Positions 1-8,450 of a stretch of 19,875 nt of DNA are shown here, piece after piece; positions within the stretch are counted from its first letter, which is position 1; each line of letters begins with the position of its first letter. The notes beneath the pieces are model-generated. The model made no database searches, was not told where the DNA came from, and worked only from the letters and a program-made list of their open reading frames with translations. The position numbers and the translations under genes are program-made. This DNA comes from Bacillota bacterium (GTDB lineage: Bacteria; Bacillota_A; Clostridia; Lachnospirales; Lachnospiraceae), in contig JAEZSL010000143.1 in assembly GCA_023443925.1 (NCBI GenBank), positions 1 to 19,875 on the forward strand. The letters are read 5' to 3'.

Positions 1-2
1 AA

Positions 3-1028
3 TTGCTTGCAAGAGATATTATAAGTAACAGTGGAATTGTAATCATGTCGGCAGGTTCCGTTATAAAAAAAGACTATATCAGAAGACTATCTGAATTAGA
101 AATATATTATGTTTATGTTGAAGATGAATTGTCCGAGGGTATTGAAGATCATGAGAATATAGAAGAAAAAATCAAAGAACAATGCCAGGATATCGTAAAA
201 AATATCATTGATAAATATTCTTATCAAGGATACGGTGATTTGGAAAATATTCAGGGAGTAGCAGAACAGATCATCGGAGATATGATCGATCAGCCAGAAG
301 TTTTGTTTAATATTTCTGGTGTACGCAGGAAAAGTGAAAGTACATATTCCCATTCTATTAATGTATGTGCCCTATCTGTATTATTGGCGTTACGAATGAA
401 GCTTCCAAAGGTAAAGGTACGCGAAATAGCGGTTGGCAGTCTTTTACATGATATAGGTTATAACTCCATGCAGTTTGATTACATAAGTCCCAAATATAAT
501 GAATTTAATAAGCTTGAACAGAAGGAACTGATGAAACATGTTATCTATGGTTATTCTTCTGTTATAAAAGAAGACTGGCTGACCCTGGCAGCCAAAGACA
601 TTATTTTATGCCATCATGAAAAAATAGATGGATCAGGATATCCGTTTCGCAAAAGAGGCGATAAGATTAAGATCGGTAGTAAGATTGTAGCTGTCTGCGA
701 TACCTTCGATAGTCTGGTTTACGGGTTTTTATGTCCTAAGATGAAAGTTCATCATGCAATTGACTATATTGTGAGCCAGGCTGGAGTAAAATTTGATTTT
801 GATACAGTAAATTGTTTTATTGAGTCGGTGGCTGCCTATCCAAATGGTACAGTTGTAATAACAAACACCGGTGAGAAAGGTATAGTCATCAGGCAGAATA
901 CGAAGTGTCCTACCAGACCCGTTCTTCATATGATATCGGATGCTGCCGGCAAGAAGTATGCCACCTGGGTGGAGAAAGATCTGAAAAAAGAATTAACCTT
1001 ATTAATAGAGGATACAATTGAAACGTAA
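3..1028 (+). CDS. HD-GYP domain protein, probable c-di-GMP phosphodiesterase (5'-truncated)
   Basis: The frame is open to the left edge, and the first in-window start-like codon (TTG at 3) most likely encodes an internal Leu, as in '...LARDI' near the N-terminus of such proteins; the true start lies outside. About 340 residues remain. Counting from base 3, residues 1-45 look like the small N-terminal domain common in this family, followed by an HD-GYP domain. Probable metal and catalytic residues are His117, His149-Asp150, His179, His204-His205 and Asp233, with the GYP signature DGSGYP at 209-214. Family knowledge: such enzymes hydrolyse cyclic di-GMP to pGpG or GMP in the cytoplasm, lowering the second messenger that favours sessile over motile life. 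Oddity: the usual HDxGK motif reads HDIGY here, so the Lys is missing. About 110 residues follow the core, giving a small C-terminal extension. The fold assignment is sure; activity is inferred. Confidence 0.88.
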   Translation: MLARDIISNSGIVIMSAGSVIKKDYIRRLSELEIYYVYVEDELSEGIEDHENIEEKIKEQCQDIVKNIIDKYSYQGYGDLENIQGVAEQIIGDMIDQPEVLFNISGVRRKSESTYSHSINVCALSVLLALRMKLPKVKVREIAVGSLLHDIGYNSMQFDYISPKYNEFNKLEQKELMKHVIYGYSSVIKEDWLTLAAKDIILCHHEKIDGSGYPFRKRGDKIKIGSKIVAVCDTFDSLVYGFLCPKMKVHHAIDYIVSQAGVKFDFDTVNCFIESVAAYPNGTVVITNTGEKGIVIRQNTKCPTRPVLHMISDAAGKKYATWVEKDLKKELTLLIEDTIET

Positions 1029-1058
1029 ATGACAGTTAAATTCTTTCATCTTTATAAT
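1029..1058 (+). promoter_or_regulatory. Putative promoter of the structured RNA
   Basis: A TATAAT -10 box at 1053-1058 lies 18 bases after ATGACA (1029-1034), which matches the sigma-A -35 consensus TTGACA at five of six positions. It begins directly after the HD-GYP stop codon. Transcription would start near 1065, just ahead of the hairpin-rich segment. This supports independent transcription of the RNA rather than it being a 3' UTR. Confidence 0.5.
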
Positions 1059-1064
1059 TTGGGT

Positions 1065-1312
1065 GGGAGAATTTTTTATTTCTTAGGTTCGAAAGACTTA
1101 GGCTGGTGGACGTAGTATTGAATATACATAACCTGCATTCGTAGAATACAGGTTGATAGATTTTTTGAAACTCGAATCTTAATAGGAAGGGGAGCGTATG
1201 AAATAAAAACCCCAAACGGCAGGATGTGAGTGTAGTATGTCACACATAAGGAAGATTACTACTATCGTGGTAGTGTACCATCGCTAGGGTATGGCAACTC
1301 ATAGTCTTTTTT
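1065..1312 (+). ncRNA. Candidate structured non-coding RNA, class uncertain
   Basis: No convincing ORF is present, but several helices can be drawn. A closing stem pairs AAAGACT (1092-1098) with AGTCTTT (1303-1309), and the latter runs into six T residues (1307-1312) like a transcript end. Inside are a strong hairpin AACCTG...CAGGTT (1130-1154, continued by ATTC/GAAT with a 3-base loop), GGGG/CCCC (1189-1192 with 1210-1213), TGTGA/TCACA (1225-1229 with 1240-1244) and ACTAC/GTAGT (1258-1262 with 1270-1274). GGTGG (1105-1109) could also pair with CCATC (1278-1282), giving a multibranched fold. A promoter sits just upstream. The GC-richer, purine-rich stretch 1181-1230 differs from the AT-rich flanks. 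Size and host would suit the clostridial raiA-type RNA class, but I could not check its consensus, so that name is only a guess. A cis-acting leader is less likely, because the next gene starts about 295 bases later behind its own promoter. Confidence 0.5.
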
Positions 1313-1606
1313 CATAAAACAGATGAAATAATTTATATACTGAAATTAAAATTAATGTTAATTTAGTTCAAATTGATACTGATAAAATAGAAACGCTTGA
1401 TCCGCTTTATGATTAATTTTTAAACGATTTGTTTAAATGCTGGTAATACGGTTTTGTCCATGAATATTTCTTGCCAGTAACGTAAAAATATGATATAAGT
1501 AATAGATAAAAGTAAATTGAATTAATTAATAAAAATTGGATATAATAAATAAGCTGGACTCCATATAATTAGGTAATCCGTTTATATTAAAAAAGTCAGG
1601 TGGTGG
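1313..1606. other. AT-rich intergenic stretch ahead of the DUF3881-like gene
   Basis: Apart from the promoter at 1517-1546 and the ribosome binding site at 1598-1603, I see no gene, repeat or stable hairpin here. A short open stretch near 1345-1415 has no start codon and no ribosome binding site and is probably chance. Confidence 0.5.
1517..1546 (+). promoter_or_regulatory. Putative promoter of the DUF3881-like gene
   Basis: TTGAAT (1517-1522), an 18-base spacer and a perfect TATAAT (1541-1546) form a good sigma-A promoter. Transcription would start near 1553, giving a leader of about 54 bases before the gene. Confidence 0.55.
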
Positions 1607-2503
1607 ATGATTGTGCATAGTTATTTAAGGGCAATAGGATTTAGTGAAGTAATAGATAGGATGGAGTTAGAACGATTATTGGGCATAATCATGGAACAAC
1701 CAACAGAAAAAAAGACTTACAGTATGCCAAATAATAAAGTGTTTATTGAAGTATCGAAAATGTTTTCAAAGCAGATGGGGATTACCATACGAGGTGAAAC
1801 AGATTCAGAAGGTAAGTTCTACATGGAACACTATTTTCCTTATTTTAAGAGTCAATATATGAGTACGAAAGAAGAAACATCCATCATTAAAAGAGTTGAT
1901 ACGGATGCATATACCGGTATGTGTGATGATATCAGGCTTGGTGTGTCTTTGATCTTTTATTTACAGAATGTTGTGGATTATCTCACAGACGGTAAAAATC
2001 AGACCGACAGACCACTTCCCATCTATCTAACCGCGCTTTCCATTTCCGGTAAGATAATACTGCCTATGGAGTTAGATGAAAAACTGGCCAAAAATAACAG
2101 TGCAGATGTTCAATACAGGAGGCAGCTTATCGCCGAGGCTAAGAAAGGCAATCAAGAAGCTATTGATAGCTTAACCATCGATGATATTGATATGTATGCA
2201 ATGATTTCCAGAAGGGCGAAAGTAGAGGATATCTATACAATTGTAGAAACCTCTTTTACTCCTTATGGTTCTGAGTCCGATAACTATACCATATTAGGAA
2301 CCATCGTAGATATGGATGTTCTTGTGAATGAGTATACCGGGGAAGAGGTATACAGCCTTATGATATCCAGTAACGATGTGATTTTTCAGGTTGCCATCAA
2401 TAAAAAGGATCTGCTTGGAGAACCTATTGTCGGACGAAGGTTCAAAGGGAACATATGGCTGCAGGGAAATATAGATTTTAATTCGGACAAATGTTTGAAT
2501 TAA
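1607..2503 (+). CDS. Uncharacterised protein, DUF3881-like
   Basis: A 298-residue soluble protein with no signal peptide or membrane segment. The N-terminus (HSYLRAIGFS near residue 4) and overall size recall the DUF3881 family, which I know from Lachnospiraceae and related Clostridia and for which I know no function; the assignment is from memory. The middle (about 100-220) is acidic and helix-rich, and the C-terminal part (about 225-298) looks beta-rich. Start choice is uncertain. The Shine-Dalgarno-like AGGTGG (1598-1603) is only 3 bases from the ATG at 1607 but 9 bases from the in-frame GTG at 1613, so the protein may begin at GTG as M-H-S-Y-L. It is monocistronic: it has its own promoter, and the tRNA promoter follows two bases after its stop. 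No terminator is visible between the gene and the tRNA, so read-through into the tRNA is possible. Confidence 0.75.
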   Translation: MIVHSYLRAIGFSEVIDRMELERLLGIIMEQPTEKKTYSMPNNKVFIEVSKMFSKQMGITIRGETDSEGKFYMEHYFPYFKSQYMSTKEETSIIKRVDTDAYTGMCDDIRLGVSLIFYLQNVVDYLTDGKNQTDRPLPIYLTALSISGKIILPMELDEKLAKNNSADVQYRRQLIAEAKKGNQEAIDSLTIDDIDMYAMISRRAKVEDIYTIVETSFTPYGSESDNYTILGTIVDMDVLVNEYTGEEVYSLMISSNDVIFQVAINKKDLLGEPIVGRRFKGNIWLQGNIDFNSDKCLN

Positions 2504-2505
2504 GG

Positions 2506-2534
2506 TTGACTATTTGCTAATAAAATAGTAGAAT
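2506..2534 (+). promoter_or_regulatory. Promoter of tRNA-Arg
   Basis: TTGACT (2506-2511), exactly 17 bases, then TAGAAT (2529-2534): a near-consensus sigma-A promoter placed just after the preceding stop codon and about 26 bases upstream of the mature tRNA 5' end. Confidence 0.7.
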
Positions 2535-2560
2535 AGTTGTGCTGCCATATTGCAGCAAAT

Positions 2561-2634
2561 GCATCTATAGCTCAGTAGGATAGAGCGACCGCCTCCTAAG
2601 CGGTAGGCCGCTGGTTCGAATCCAGTTAGGTGCA
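2561..2634 (+). tRNA. tRNA-Arg (anticodon CCT)
   Basis: A complete cloverleaf can be drawn. The acceptor stem is GCATCTA/TAGGTGC (7 bp with one T-G pair). The D arm is GCTC...GAGC. The anticodon stem is ACCGC/GCGGT around the loop CTCCTAA, giving anticodon CCT, which reads AGG. The T arm has the loop TTCGAAT closed by GCTGG/CCAGT. The discriminator base is A2634, and the CCA end is not encoded. It is a single-gene unit with its own promoter and a terminator about 20 bases downstream. Confidence 0.95.
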
Positions 2635-2653
2635 TTCATATAAGAATAAAAGA

Positions 2654-2687
2654 GGGTATATGCATTAGCTGCATATACCCTTATTTT
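2654..2687. terminator. Bidirectional Rho-independent terminator
   Basis: An 11-bp perfect stem GGGTATATGCA (2654-2664) / TGCATATACCC (2670-2680) with a 5-base loop. On the plus strand it is followed by TTATTTT, ending the tRNA transcript. On the minus strand it is followed by TCTTTTATTC, ending the carboxypeptidase transcript. It separates two convergent units. Confidence 0.85.
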
Positions 2688-4128
2688 AAAAGTCTATTTT
2701 TTTATAATTTCTTTTACGGCTTCGCTTTTCCAGATAGGAGCTTCTTCGTTTCCGGTATGGAAGCTCAACAAAGACCAGATATAAAGTAAGTCCGATTAAC
2801 AGACATCCTATTATAATAGTGATAATAACCGGTCTTAATTTACCGGACTCTTCATAACGTTCAGCAGGTCTATTGTCCTGTGATTTGGGAGCTGCCGTTG
2901 GTGTCGGTATATAAGAACCCTTCAGGAGATTATCTGAGACCGTATTATCATATATAATATCAGCCGAGCCAACAAAAGTATTACCGTAAGTATATTTTAT
3001 CGAACCGATTATATTTTCACCGTCCACAATTGAATCAGTAGGTGTTAGTATAATTTCTTTTTTAGCATCCTTATAGTTGGCATCATTCGGAAGAATAATA
3101 TTGCCTTTTGAGCTGATTTTAAGCTGAGAGGACGTTTTACTGAATAAAGGGCTGTACTTGGTAAATAAAGGAGCCATCTCGGTTGAATCCGGGTCTTCTG
3201 TATCCGCTATATTATAAATAGAAAAATTATCAAAGCCGTAATTTAATAAATTAGCCGTATCAGAATATTCATTGGCGATACTGTCACAGTGCATAATAAC
3301 ACTGATGAGGGTTAATCCATCCCGTTCCGCAAAGGTTACCAGGGTATATAAGGCTTTGGAGGTATAACCGGTTTTACCTCCGATTACACCATCATATTTT
3401 CTGGCGCCGTTAACAAATTTATGATGATTTGCCAAATATCTGGTTTCCTCCTGAATATTGGTTGGAGGGATTACATATGTCCTGGTACCGGTTATCTGGC
3501 GGAATATATCATTATTAATAGCTGCCCGGGCAATCAATGCCATGTCATAAGCAGAAGTATAGTGATCCGGGTCAGGGAGGCCGTGGGGATTTACAAAATT
3601 AGAATCCGTGCAGCCAAGTTCTTTAGCTTTTTTATTCATTAGATCTGCAAATGCCTTCTCGCTGCCGGAAACATGTTCGGCGATGGCATAGGATACTTCA
3701 TTGGCAGATTCCAGCATAATTCCATATAAACTTTGTTCCATGGTAAGTTTTTCACCAACATCAATACCGATACGGCTGCTGTCTAAATCAACGTCATAGA
3801 TGGCTTTCTTCGAGAAGTCTACCGTTTCTCCTAAGGAAGAATTCTCAATAGCAAGCAAAGCGGTCAGTATCTTGGTTATACTTGCCGGATAATAAGTTTT
3901 GTGGATATTTTTCGAATATAATATGGCACCGGTGGAGGCTTCCATTACAATTGCAGCAGCGGAGTTTACGCTGGGTTTGTTATCGGGCCACTCTATATTA
4001 GTTTCTTCAGATTTATTGGAAGTTCCGCTATTATTGGCGGAAGAATTATTGACAGGCTGTGCAAAAGCAGAGGAGGTATTAAATAATAGTAAGCAGATAA
4101 CGCTTAATACAGCGAATGTTCTTTTCAT
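2686..4128 (-). CDS. D-alanyl-D-alanine carboxypeptidase (penicillin-binding protein, peptidase S11)
   Basis: A 480-residue DacA/PBP5-type enzyme that trims the terminal D-Ala from cell-wall pentapeptides outside the membrane, limiting cross-linking. Residues 1-23 form a signal peptide ending in AFA, followed by a Ser/Asn-rich linker to about 45. The active-site motifs are all present: SxxK as Ser83-Ile-Thr-Lys86, SxN as Ser141-Ala-Asn143, and KTG at 252-254. A second, beta-rich region follows to about 400. Near 430-455 is a strongly hydrophobic helix followed by a very basic tail rich in Arg and Lys, so the protein seems anchored by a true C-terminal transmembrane segment rather than the usual amphipathic helix. 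The start is supported by AAGGAG about 6 bases upstream of the ATG. It has its own promoter and is separated from the upstream ara operon by that operon's terminator. Which dac paralogue it is cannot be told. Confidence 0.93.
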   Translation of the reverse strand: MKRTFAVLSVICLLLFNTSSAFAQPVNNSSANNSGTSNKSEETNIEWPDNKPSVNSAAAIVMEASTGAILYSKNIHKTYYPASITKILTALLAIENSSLGETVDFSKKAIYDVDLDSSRIGIDVGEKLTMEQSLYGIMLESANEVSYAIAEHVSGSEKAFADLMNKKAKELGCTDSNFVNPHGLPDPDHYTSAYDMALIARAAINNDIFRQITGTRTYVIPPTNIQEETRYLANHHKFVNGARKYDGVIGGKTGYTSKALYTLVTFAERDGLTLISVIMHCDSIANEYSDTANLLNYGFDNFSIYNIADTEDPDSTEMAPLFTKYSPLFSKTSSQLKISSKGNIILPNDANYKDAKKEIILTPTDSIVDGENIIGSIKYTYGNTFVGSADIIYDNTVSDNLLKGSYIPTPTAAPKSQDNRPAERYEESGKLRPVIITIIIGCLLIGLTLYLVFVELPYRKRRSSYLEKRSRKRNYKKIDF

Positions 4129-4403
4129 GATTGCTCCTTTATATAAAACCGTGCGGTATTTATTCTGTTAAGATTACGCGAAGGGTTTATTGAATTTACG
4201 GTAAACGGTTGCTTGTTTTATTTATTAATAAACATAAATGTAGTATATGAAAATAATACTTATATTATAGATTATTTCACCAGTTGTATCAAGAAAAAAT
4301 ACTATATTAAGAAAAAATTAAATATTCATATTTCGAGTAATTCTGATGTTCTGTAATAATTAATGGGGAACAGGCGTATTACGATTTCAATTAGAGGTAA
4401 ATT
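4129..4403. other. Intergenic stretch: carboxypeptidase promoter and leader
   Basis: The gene-free stretch 4129-4486 holds the promoter at 4264-4292 with a leader of about 130 bases (4129-4257) and, further on, the ara operon terminator. The leader is AT-rich, and I recognise no riboswitch or strong hairpin in it. Confidence 0.5.
4264..4292 (-). promoter_or_regulatory. Promoter of the carboxypeptidase gene
   Basis: Read on the minus strand, TTGATA (4292-4287), a 17-base spacer and a perfect TATAAT (4269-4264) form a near-consensus sigma-A promoter. Transcription would start near 4257, leaving a 5' leader of about 130 bases. Confidence 0.7.
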
Positions 4404-4443
4404 AAAAACAGCCGGTAAGAAAAAGGATATCAGGATACCGGCT
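4404..4443 (-). terminator. Rho-independent terminator of the araBAD operon
   Basis: On the minus strand the stem AGCCGGTA (4443-4436) / TACCGGCT (4417-4410) is followed by TG and then TTTTT. It lies about 45 bases after the araD stop. A neighbouring GGCTGTT (4454-4460) could pair instead with AACAGCC on the other side, giving an alternative longer stem. Confidence 0.75.
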
Positions 4444-4486
4444 TATTCTTAACAGGCTGTTTTATTATGCTTTCATAATTAAAATA

Positions 4487-5194
4487 TTATTCAGGTTTTT
4501 TTTGTCCGTAGTAGGCATTTTTTCCGTGCTTGCGTAAATAATGCTTATCCAGCAGCTCCTGCTGCATGGGCGGTATATTGCCTCCGGATAAAACCAGGTT
4601 ATGCCATGCCATAAATGCTACTTCCTCCAAAACAACGGCGTTATGTACGGCATTAGCAGGATCACTGCCCCAGGTAAAGGGACCGTGGCTGTATACTACA
4701 ACACCAGGTATATCATGGGGATCCAGGTTATTCTTTTTGAAGCGTTCGATAATAACCGTACCGGTTTCTTTTTCATAAGCTCCGGCAATTTCCTCCGGTG
4801 TCATCTGGCGTGTACAGGGAATTTCGCCGTAAAAGTAGTCGGCATGGGTAGTTCCCAGGGCAGGTATACCTCTTCCGGACTGGGCAAAAGTAGTGGCCCA
4901 GCGGGAATGGGTATGAACGATACCTCCGACAGAAGGAAATGCTTTATATAATTCAATATGCGTAGCGGTATCGGAAGATGGGTTTAAACTGCCTTCAATC
5001 CGGTTTCCGTCTAAATCTACGACTACCATATCCTCAGGCTTCATATCTTCATATTCCACACCGGAGGGCTTAATTACAATATACCCGGCAGTTCTGTCAA
5101 TTCCGGATACGTTACCCCAGGTAAAGGTTATCAGGCCATATTTGGGCAATAACATATTTGCCTCATAAACTTGTTGCTTCAGTTGCTCTAACAT
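4487..5194 (-). CDS. araD: L-ribulose-5-phosphate 4-epimerase
   Basis: Converts L-ribulose 5-phosphate to D-xylulose 5-phosphate, the last arabinose-specific step before the pentose phosphate pathway; cytoplasmic and zinc-dependent. At 235 residues it matches the family's usual length of about 230. It belongs to the class II aldolase family: TWGNVS is at 25-30, and likely zinc ligands are His94 and His96 in the HTHSRWA segment and His170 in YSHGPFTW, with Asp75 before them. Asp119 in HADYF and a C-terminal Tyr (HYL... or NAYY) fit the catalytic acid-base pair of the E. coli enzyme. It is the last gene of the araB-araA-araD operon, starting 22 bases after araA, with AAAGGAAG about 8 bases upstream of the ATG. 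The operon context separates it from L-fuculose-phosphate aldolases of the same fold. Confidence 0.95.
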   Translation of the reverse strand: MLEQLKQQVYEANMLLPKYGLITFTWGNVSGIDRTAGYIVIKPSGVEYEDMKPEDMVVVDLDGNRIEGSLNPSSDTATHIELYKAFPSVGGIVHTHSRWATTFAQSGRGIPALGTTHADYFYGEIPCTRQMTPEEIAGAYEKETGTVIIERFKKNNLDPHDIPGVVVYSHGPFTWGSDPANAVHNAVVLEEVAFMAWHNLVLSGGNIPPMQQELLDKHYLRKHGKNAYYGQKKPE

Positions 5195-5216
5195 AGGTAA
5201 ACTTCCTTTCGGGCAA

Positions 5217-6695
5217 TTATTTTAGCTTCCAGGCCATATCCTGAAGGAATAATAACTGTTTTAATGCTTCCACACTGGTATCCTTGCCAATATGAACATA
5301 TTCAATATCCATCATTTCAGCAAAATCCTGCATATGTTCCGCCGTAAGGGAATAGGAGAACACAGTATGGTGTGCACCGCCTGCCAAAATCCAGCATTCC
5401 GCGCCGGTTTTTAAATCCGGCAGGGCTTTCCACATAATTCTGGCAACCGGCAGATTGGGCATTTCATAAATTGGCTTTACCGCTTCCACATCCTGTACGA
5501 TCATACGGAAACGACCGCCCATATCAACCAGGGATACCACAATTGCTTTGCCCGGATGGCCTTCGAAGACCAGACGGGCCGGATCTGTTTTGCCGCCGAT
5601 TGAAAGCGGATGAACTTCAATTCTTGGTTTATCTGCTGCCAGGGTAGGGCAGACTTCTAACATATGGGCACCTAAAGATAATTCGCTGCCCTTGGTTAAA
5701 TCATAGGTGTAGTCTTCCATAAAGGCGGTACCGCCTTCTAAACCTTCCGCCATCTGCTTCATAATATGGGTCATGGCAGATACCTTCCAGTCGCCTTCCC
5801 CGCCGTAGCCAAAACCGGCTTCCATTAATCTCTGGCTGGCAAGACCGGGCAGCTGTTCCATACCGTGGAGATCTTCAAAGGTATTGGTATAAGCTCCGCA
5901 GCGAGCTTCTGTCAGAATTCTCTTTAAAGCAATTTCTACTTTTGCCTGATAACGGACAGAATCCGTATTATCGGTAGCAATGGTATACTTTTCTTCATAT
6001 TCTCTGTACAGGGCATCCACTTCTTCTTTTGTTACGGAGTTAATTATCTCTACCAGGTCACCGACAGCAGTTGTATTTACCTGCCATCCCAGTTTGATCT
6101 GAGCTTCAACCTTATCACCTTCCGTTACCGCAACCTGGCGCATATTATCGCCAAAGCGCATTACTTTCAAGTTTTTACTAACCAGGCAGCCCACAGCGGA
6201 CCGCATCCAGCCTCCGATTTTTGCCTGAACCTCTTCATCTTCCCAGTAACCGGCTACCACTTTACGGGGCATGCGCATTCTGGTTCCGATAAAACCATGC
6301 TCTCTGTCACCATGTGCGGACTGATTTAAATTCATAAAATCCATATCGATTCCTTCGTTTGGAATGGTACGGTTAAACTGAGTATGGAAGTGGCAATATG
6401 GTTTTTCCAATATGGATAAACCGCCGATCCACATTTTTGAAGGTGAGAAAGTGTGCATCCAGGTAATAATACCGGCACAGTTTTCATCATAATTGGCTTC
6501 TTTGATGATCTTTGTAATTTCCTCCGGTGTGGTTACAATAGGCTTATAAACCACGGAGCAGGGAATTACAGAAGCTTTGTTTAATACATCGGCCATTATC
6601 TGAGAATGACCGGCAACTGCCTTTAAGGTTTCCGGGCCGTAAAGATGCTGTGAACCGGTGATAAACCAAAATTCATAACGCTTTAAAGATGACAT
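5217..6695 (-). CDS. araA: L-arabinose isomerase
   Basis: Isomerises L-arabinose to L-ribulose in the cytoplasm using a divalent metal, usually Mn2+. Its 492 residues are close to the 500 of the E. coli enzyme, and the sequence is collinear throughout. The opening segment [13 protein letters not shown] is typical of AraA. The metal and catalytic residues are visible: Glu300 in GYGGEGDW, Glu327 in TAFMEDYT, His344 in LGAHMLE, and the His442-His443 pair in GGAHHTVFS. The substrate-binding motif CHFHTQFNR is at 101-109. It is the middle gene of araBAD: it starts 26 bases after araB, with a strong AAGGAGGT about 8 bases before the ATG. Control is expected through the AraR operators upstream of araB. 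Confidence 0.97.
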   Translation of the reverse strand: MSSLKRYEFWFITGSQHLYGPETLKAVAGHSQIMADVLNKASVIPCSVVYKPIVTTPEEITKIIKEANYDENCAGIITWMHTFSPSKMWIGGLSILEKPYCHFHTQFNRTIPNEGIDMDFMNLNQSAHGDREHGFIGTRMRMPRKVVAGYWEDEEVQAKIGGWMRSAVGCLVSKNLKVMRFGDNMRQVAVTEGDKVEAQIKLGWQVNTTAVGDLVEIINSVTKEEVDALYREYEEKYTIATDNTDSVRYQAKVEIALKRILTEARCGAYTNTFEDLHGMEQLPGLASQRLMEAGFGYGGEGDWKVSAMTHIMKQMAEGLEGGTAFMEDYTYDLTKGSELSLGAHMLEVCPTLAADKPRIEVHPLSIGGKTDPARLVFEGHPGKAIVVSLVDMGGRFRMIVQDVEAVKPIYEMPNLPVARIMWKALPDLKTGAECWILAGGAHHTVFSYSLTAEHMQDFAEMMDIEYVHIGKDTSVEALKQLLFLQDMAWKLK

Positions 6696-6721
6696 AGCTA
6701 AATACCTCCTTATGAATGAAA

Positions 6722-8389
6722 TTATTTGCTTTGCTGTTTCTTAATTTCTTTCAGCCGTTTCATAACATCATTTTCTCCCCGGCCGAAGTAATCATGTAGT
6801 TTGGAATATTCGTTATATAGTAAATCATAGACCTTTGCATTTTCCGGTATGGGGGTATATACAGTATCCTTTAACTTACCCATTACACTGCCTGCCTTAA
6901 ATACATCGTCATAGCCGCCGTTTTTGGCACCGGCTGCAACAGCGCCGAAGATAGCACTGCCAAGCGCCGGACCCTGGGTAGTACCGCCGATTTTAATAGG
7001 AATCTGAATGATATCCGCATAGATCTGCATTGCCATGGGATTCTTTAAGGAAATCCCGCCGGAAGCATAAAATTCATCCACGGCTACACCGCTTTCACGG
7101 AAGGTTTCTATAATTTTTCTCGTACCGTATGCCGTAGCTTCTATGAGGGCGCGGTAGATTTCTTCCGGTTTTGTCTGCAGGGTCATACCCAGAATCATAC
7201 CCGTCAAATCAACATCCACCAGAACAGAACGGTTACCATTCCACCAATCCAGGGCAACCAGACCACTTTGACCGACTTTTTGCTGTTCTGCTTTTTTTGT
7301 CAGGTACTGGTGGATTGAGAGACCTTCTGCTTTTGCCGCATCATAATATTCGGCACTGACACAATTCTCTACAAACCAGGCAAAATGGTCACCTACACAG
7401 GACTGTCCGGCTTCATAGCCGAAAAAGCCGGGGCATACACCGTCTTCAACAACACCGCACATACCAGGTACATTTTGTTCTTCTCTGCTTAATAAAATAT
7501 GGCAGGTGGAAGTTCCCATGATAGCGAGAAGCTTACCGGGGCCGTCAATCTTCACGGCAGGAACGGTTACATGGGCATCCACATTAGCCACCGCTACAGC
7601 AGTTCCGGTTTTCAGTCCGGTTAACTCTGCGGCAGGTTCTGTTATTTCACCGGCTTTCGCACCAAGGGGAGTCACCGGCCAGTTTAATTTTTCTTCCACC
7701 ACATTCTCAAGTCTGGGGTCCAAAGCCTTAAAGAATGATTTATCGGGATAGCCGTCCTTTTTGTGCCAGATAGCTTTATAACCTGCAGTACAGGAATTTC
7801 TGGTCTGGATTCCGGTCAGCTGCCAGATTACCCAGTCCGCAGCTTCTATAAAATAATCAGCTTCTTCATAAATATGTGGTGCTTCATCCAGAACCTGCCA
7901 GATCTTAGGGAACATCCACTCGGAGGATATTTTGCCTCCATACCTGGCTAACCAATCCTGCTTCATATCCATTGCCGTCTGGTTTAATTTATTGGCTTTA
8001 TCCTGTGCTGCGTGATGCTTCCATAATTTTATGTAGGCATGGGGCTCTTCTTTGTATTGATCCATCAGGCACAGGGGAGTACCATCTGCTTTTACGGGTA
8101 AAATAGTACAGGCCGTAAAATCAATTCCCACCCCGATAACATCCTCCGGCGAAACACCGGACTTTTCCAAAACGGCGGGAATGGTTTTGCCGAACACCTC
8201 CAAATAGTCAGCCGGATGCTGCAGAGCCCAGTCTGGCGCAAGTTTTTTGCCGCCGGGCAATTCTTCGTCCATAACACCATGGGCATAATCCAGTGTTGCA
8301 TCTGCTAATTCTTCTCCGGTTTCAACATTAACCAATAATGCTCGGCCGGATAATGTTCCAAAATCAACCCCAATTGAATATTTTGGCAT
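6722..8389 (-). CDS. araB: L-ribulokinase
   Basis: Phosphorylates L-ribulose to L-ribulose 5-phosphate with ATP. This 555-residue FGGY-family kinase has its N-terminal sugar-kinase phosphate-binding segment at about 5-15 ([11 protein letters not shown], whose LSGR is characteristic of ribulokinases). A second conserved segment is [13 protein letters not shown] (about 87-99), and the probable catalytic base is Asp271 in ANVDAH. ATP-site glycines occur in MGTSTCH (291-297) and in the [11 protein letters not shown] segment of the C-terminal domain. The start is set by AGGAGG about 8 bases before the ATG. It is first in araBAD, downstream of a promoter flanked by two AraR operators. Length and context favour AraB over xylulokinase or glycerol kinase. 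Confidence 0.96.
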   Translation of the reverse strand: MPKYSIGVDFGTLSGRALLVNVETGEELADATLDYAHGVMDEELPGGKKLAPDWALQHPADYLEVFGKTIPAVLEKSGVSPEDVIGVGIDFTACTILPVKADGTPLCLMDQYKEEPHAYIKLWKHHAAQDKANKLNQTAMDMKQDWLARYGGKISSEWMFPKIWQVLDEAPHIYEEADYFIEAADWVIWQLTGIQTRNSCTAGYKAIWHKKDGYPDKSFFKALDPRLENVVEEKLNWPVTPLGAKAGEITEPAAELTGLKTGTAVAVANVDAHVTVPAVKIDGPGKLLAIMGTSTCHILLSREEQNVPGMCGVVEDGVCPGFFGYEAGQSCVGDHFAWFVENCVSAEYYDAAKAEGLSIHQYLTKKAEQQKVGQSGLVALDWWNGNRSVLVDVDLTGMILGMTLQTKPEEIYRALIEATAYGTRKIIETFRESGVAVDEFYASGGISLKNPMAMQIYADIIQIPIKIGGTTQGPALGSAIFGAVAAGAKNGGYDDVFKAGSVMGKLKDTVYTPIPENAKVYDLLYNEYSKLHDYFGRGENDVMKRLKEIKKQQSK

Positions 8390-8429
8390 TATAATACCTC
8401 CTAAATTTCATGATATTTGATATAATCAA

Positions 8430-8445
8430 GGATGTAAGTACTTCT
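8430..8445 (-). promoter_or_regulatory. Putative AraR operator, downstream site at the araB start point
   Basis: GGATGTAAGTACTTCT matches the better upstream site at 11 of 16 positions, with the core GATGTAnGTAC intact. It overlaps the expected transcription start, where bound repressor would block polymerase. Its centre is 63 bp (six helical turns) from the upstream operator. Confidence 0.45.
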
Positions 8446-8450
8446 TATGA

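Noticed and set aside
3..5. TTG as start codon of the HD-GYP gene
   Set aside because: It lies at the window edge with no room for a ribosome binding site, and the following LARDI resembles an internal position of the family's N-terminal domain.
1065..1312. Group I/II intron, 6S RNA, tmRNA, SRP RNA, RNase P or c-di-GMP riboswitch
   Set aside because: None of the recognisable core motifs was found, the fold is multibranched rather than a single rod, and the next gene is far away behind its own promoter.
1345..1415. Short open frame reading INVNLVQIDTDKIETLDPLYD
   Set aside because: No start codon, no ribosome binding site, and a stop just upstream; probably chance in AT-rich DNA.
4487..8389. 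Open frames of 60-116 codons on the plus strand inside araD, araA and araB
   Set aside because: They lie antisense to strongly conserved enzymes, have no ribosome binding sites and show no recognisable protein features.
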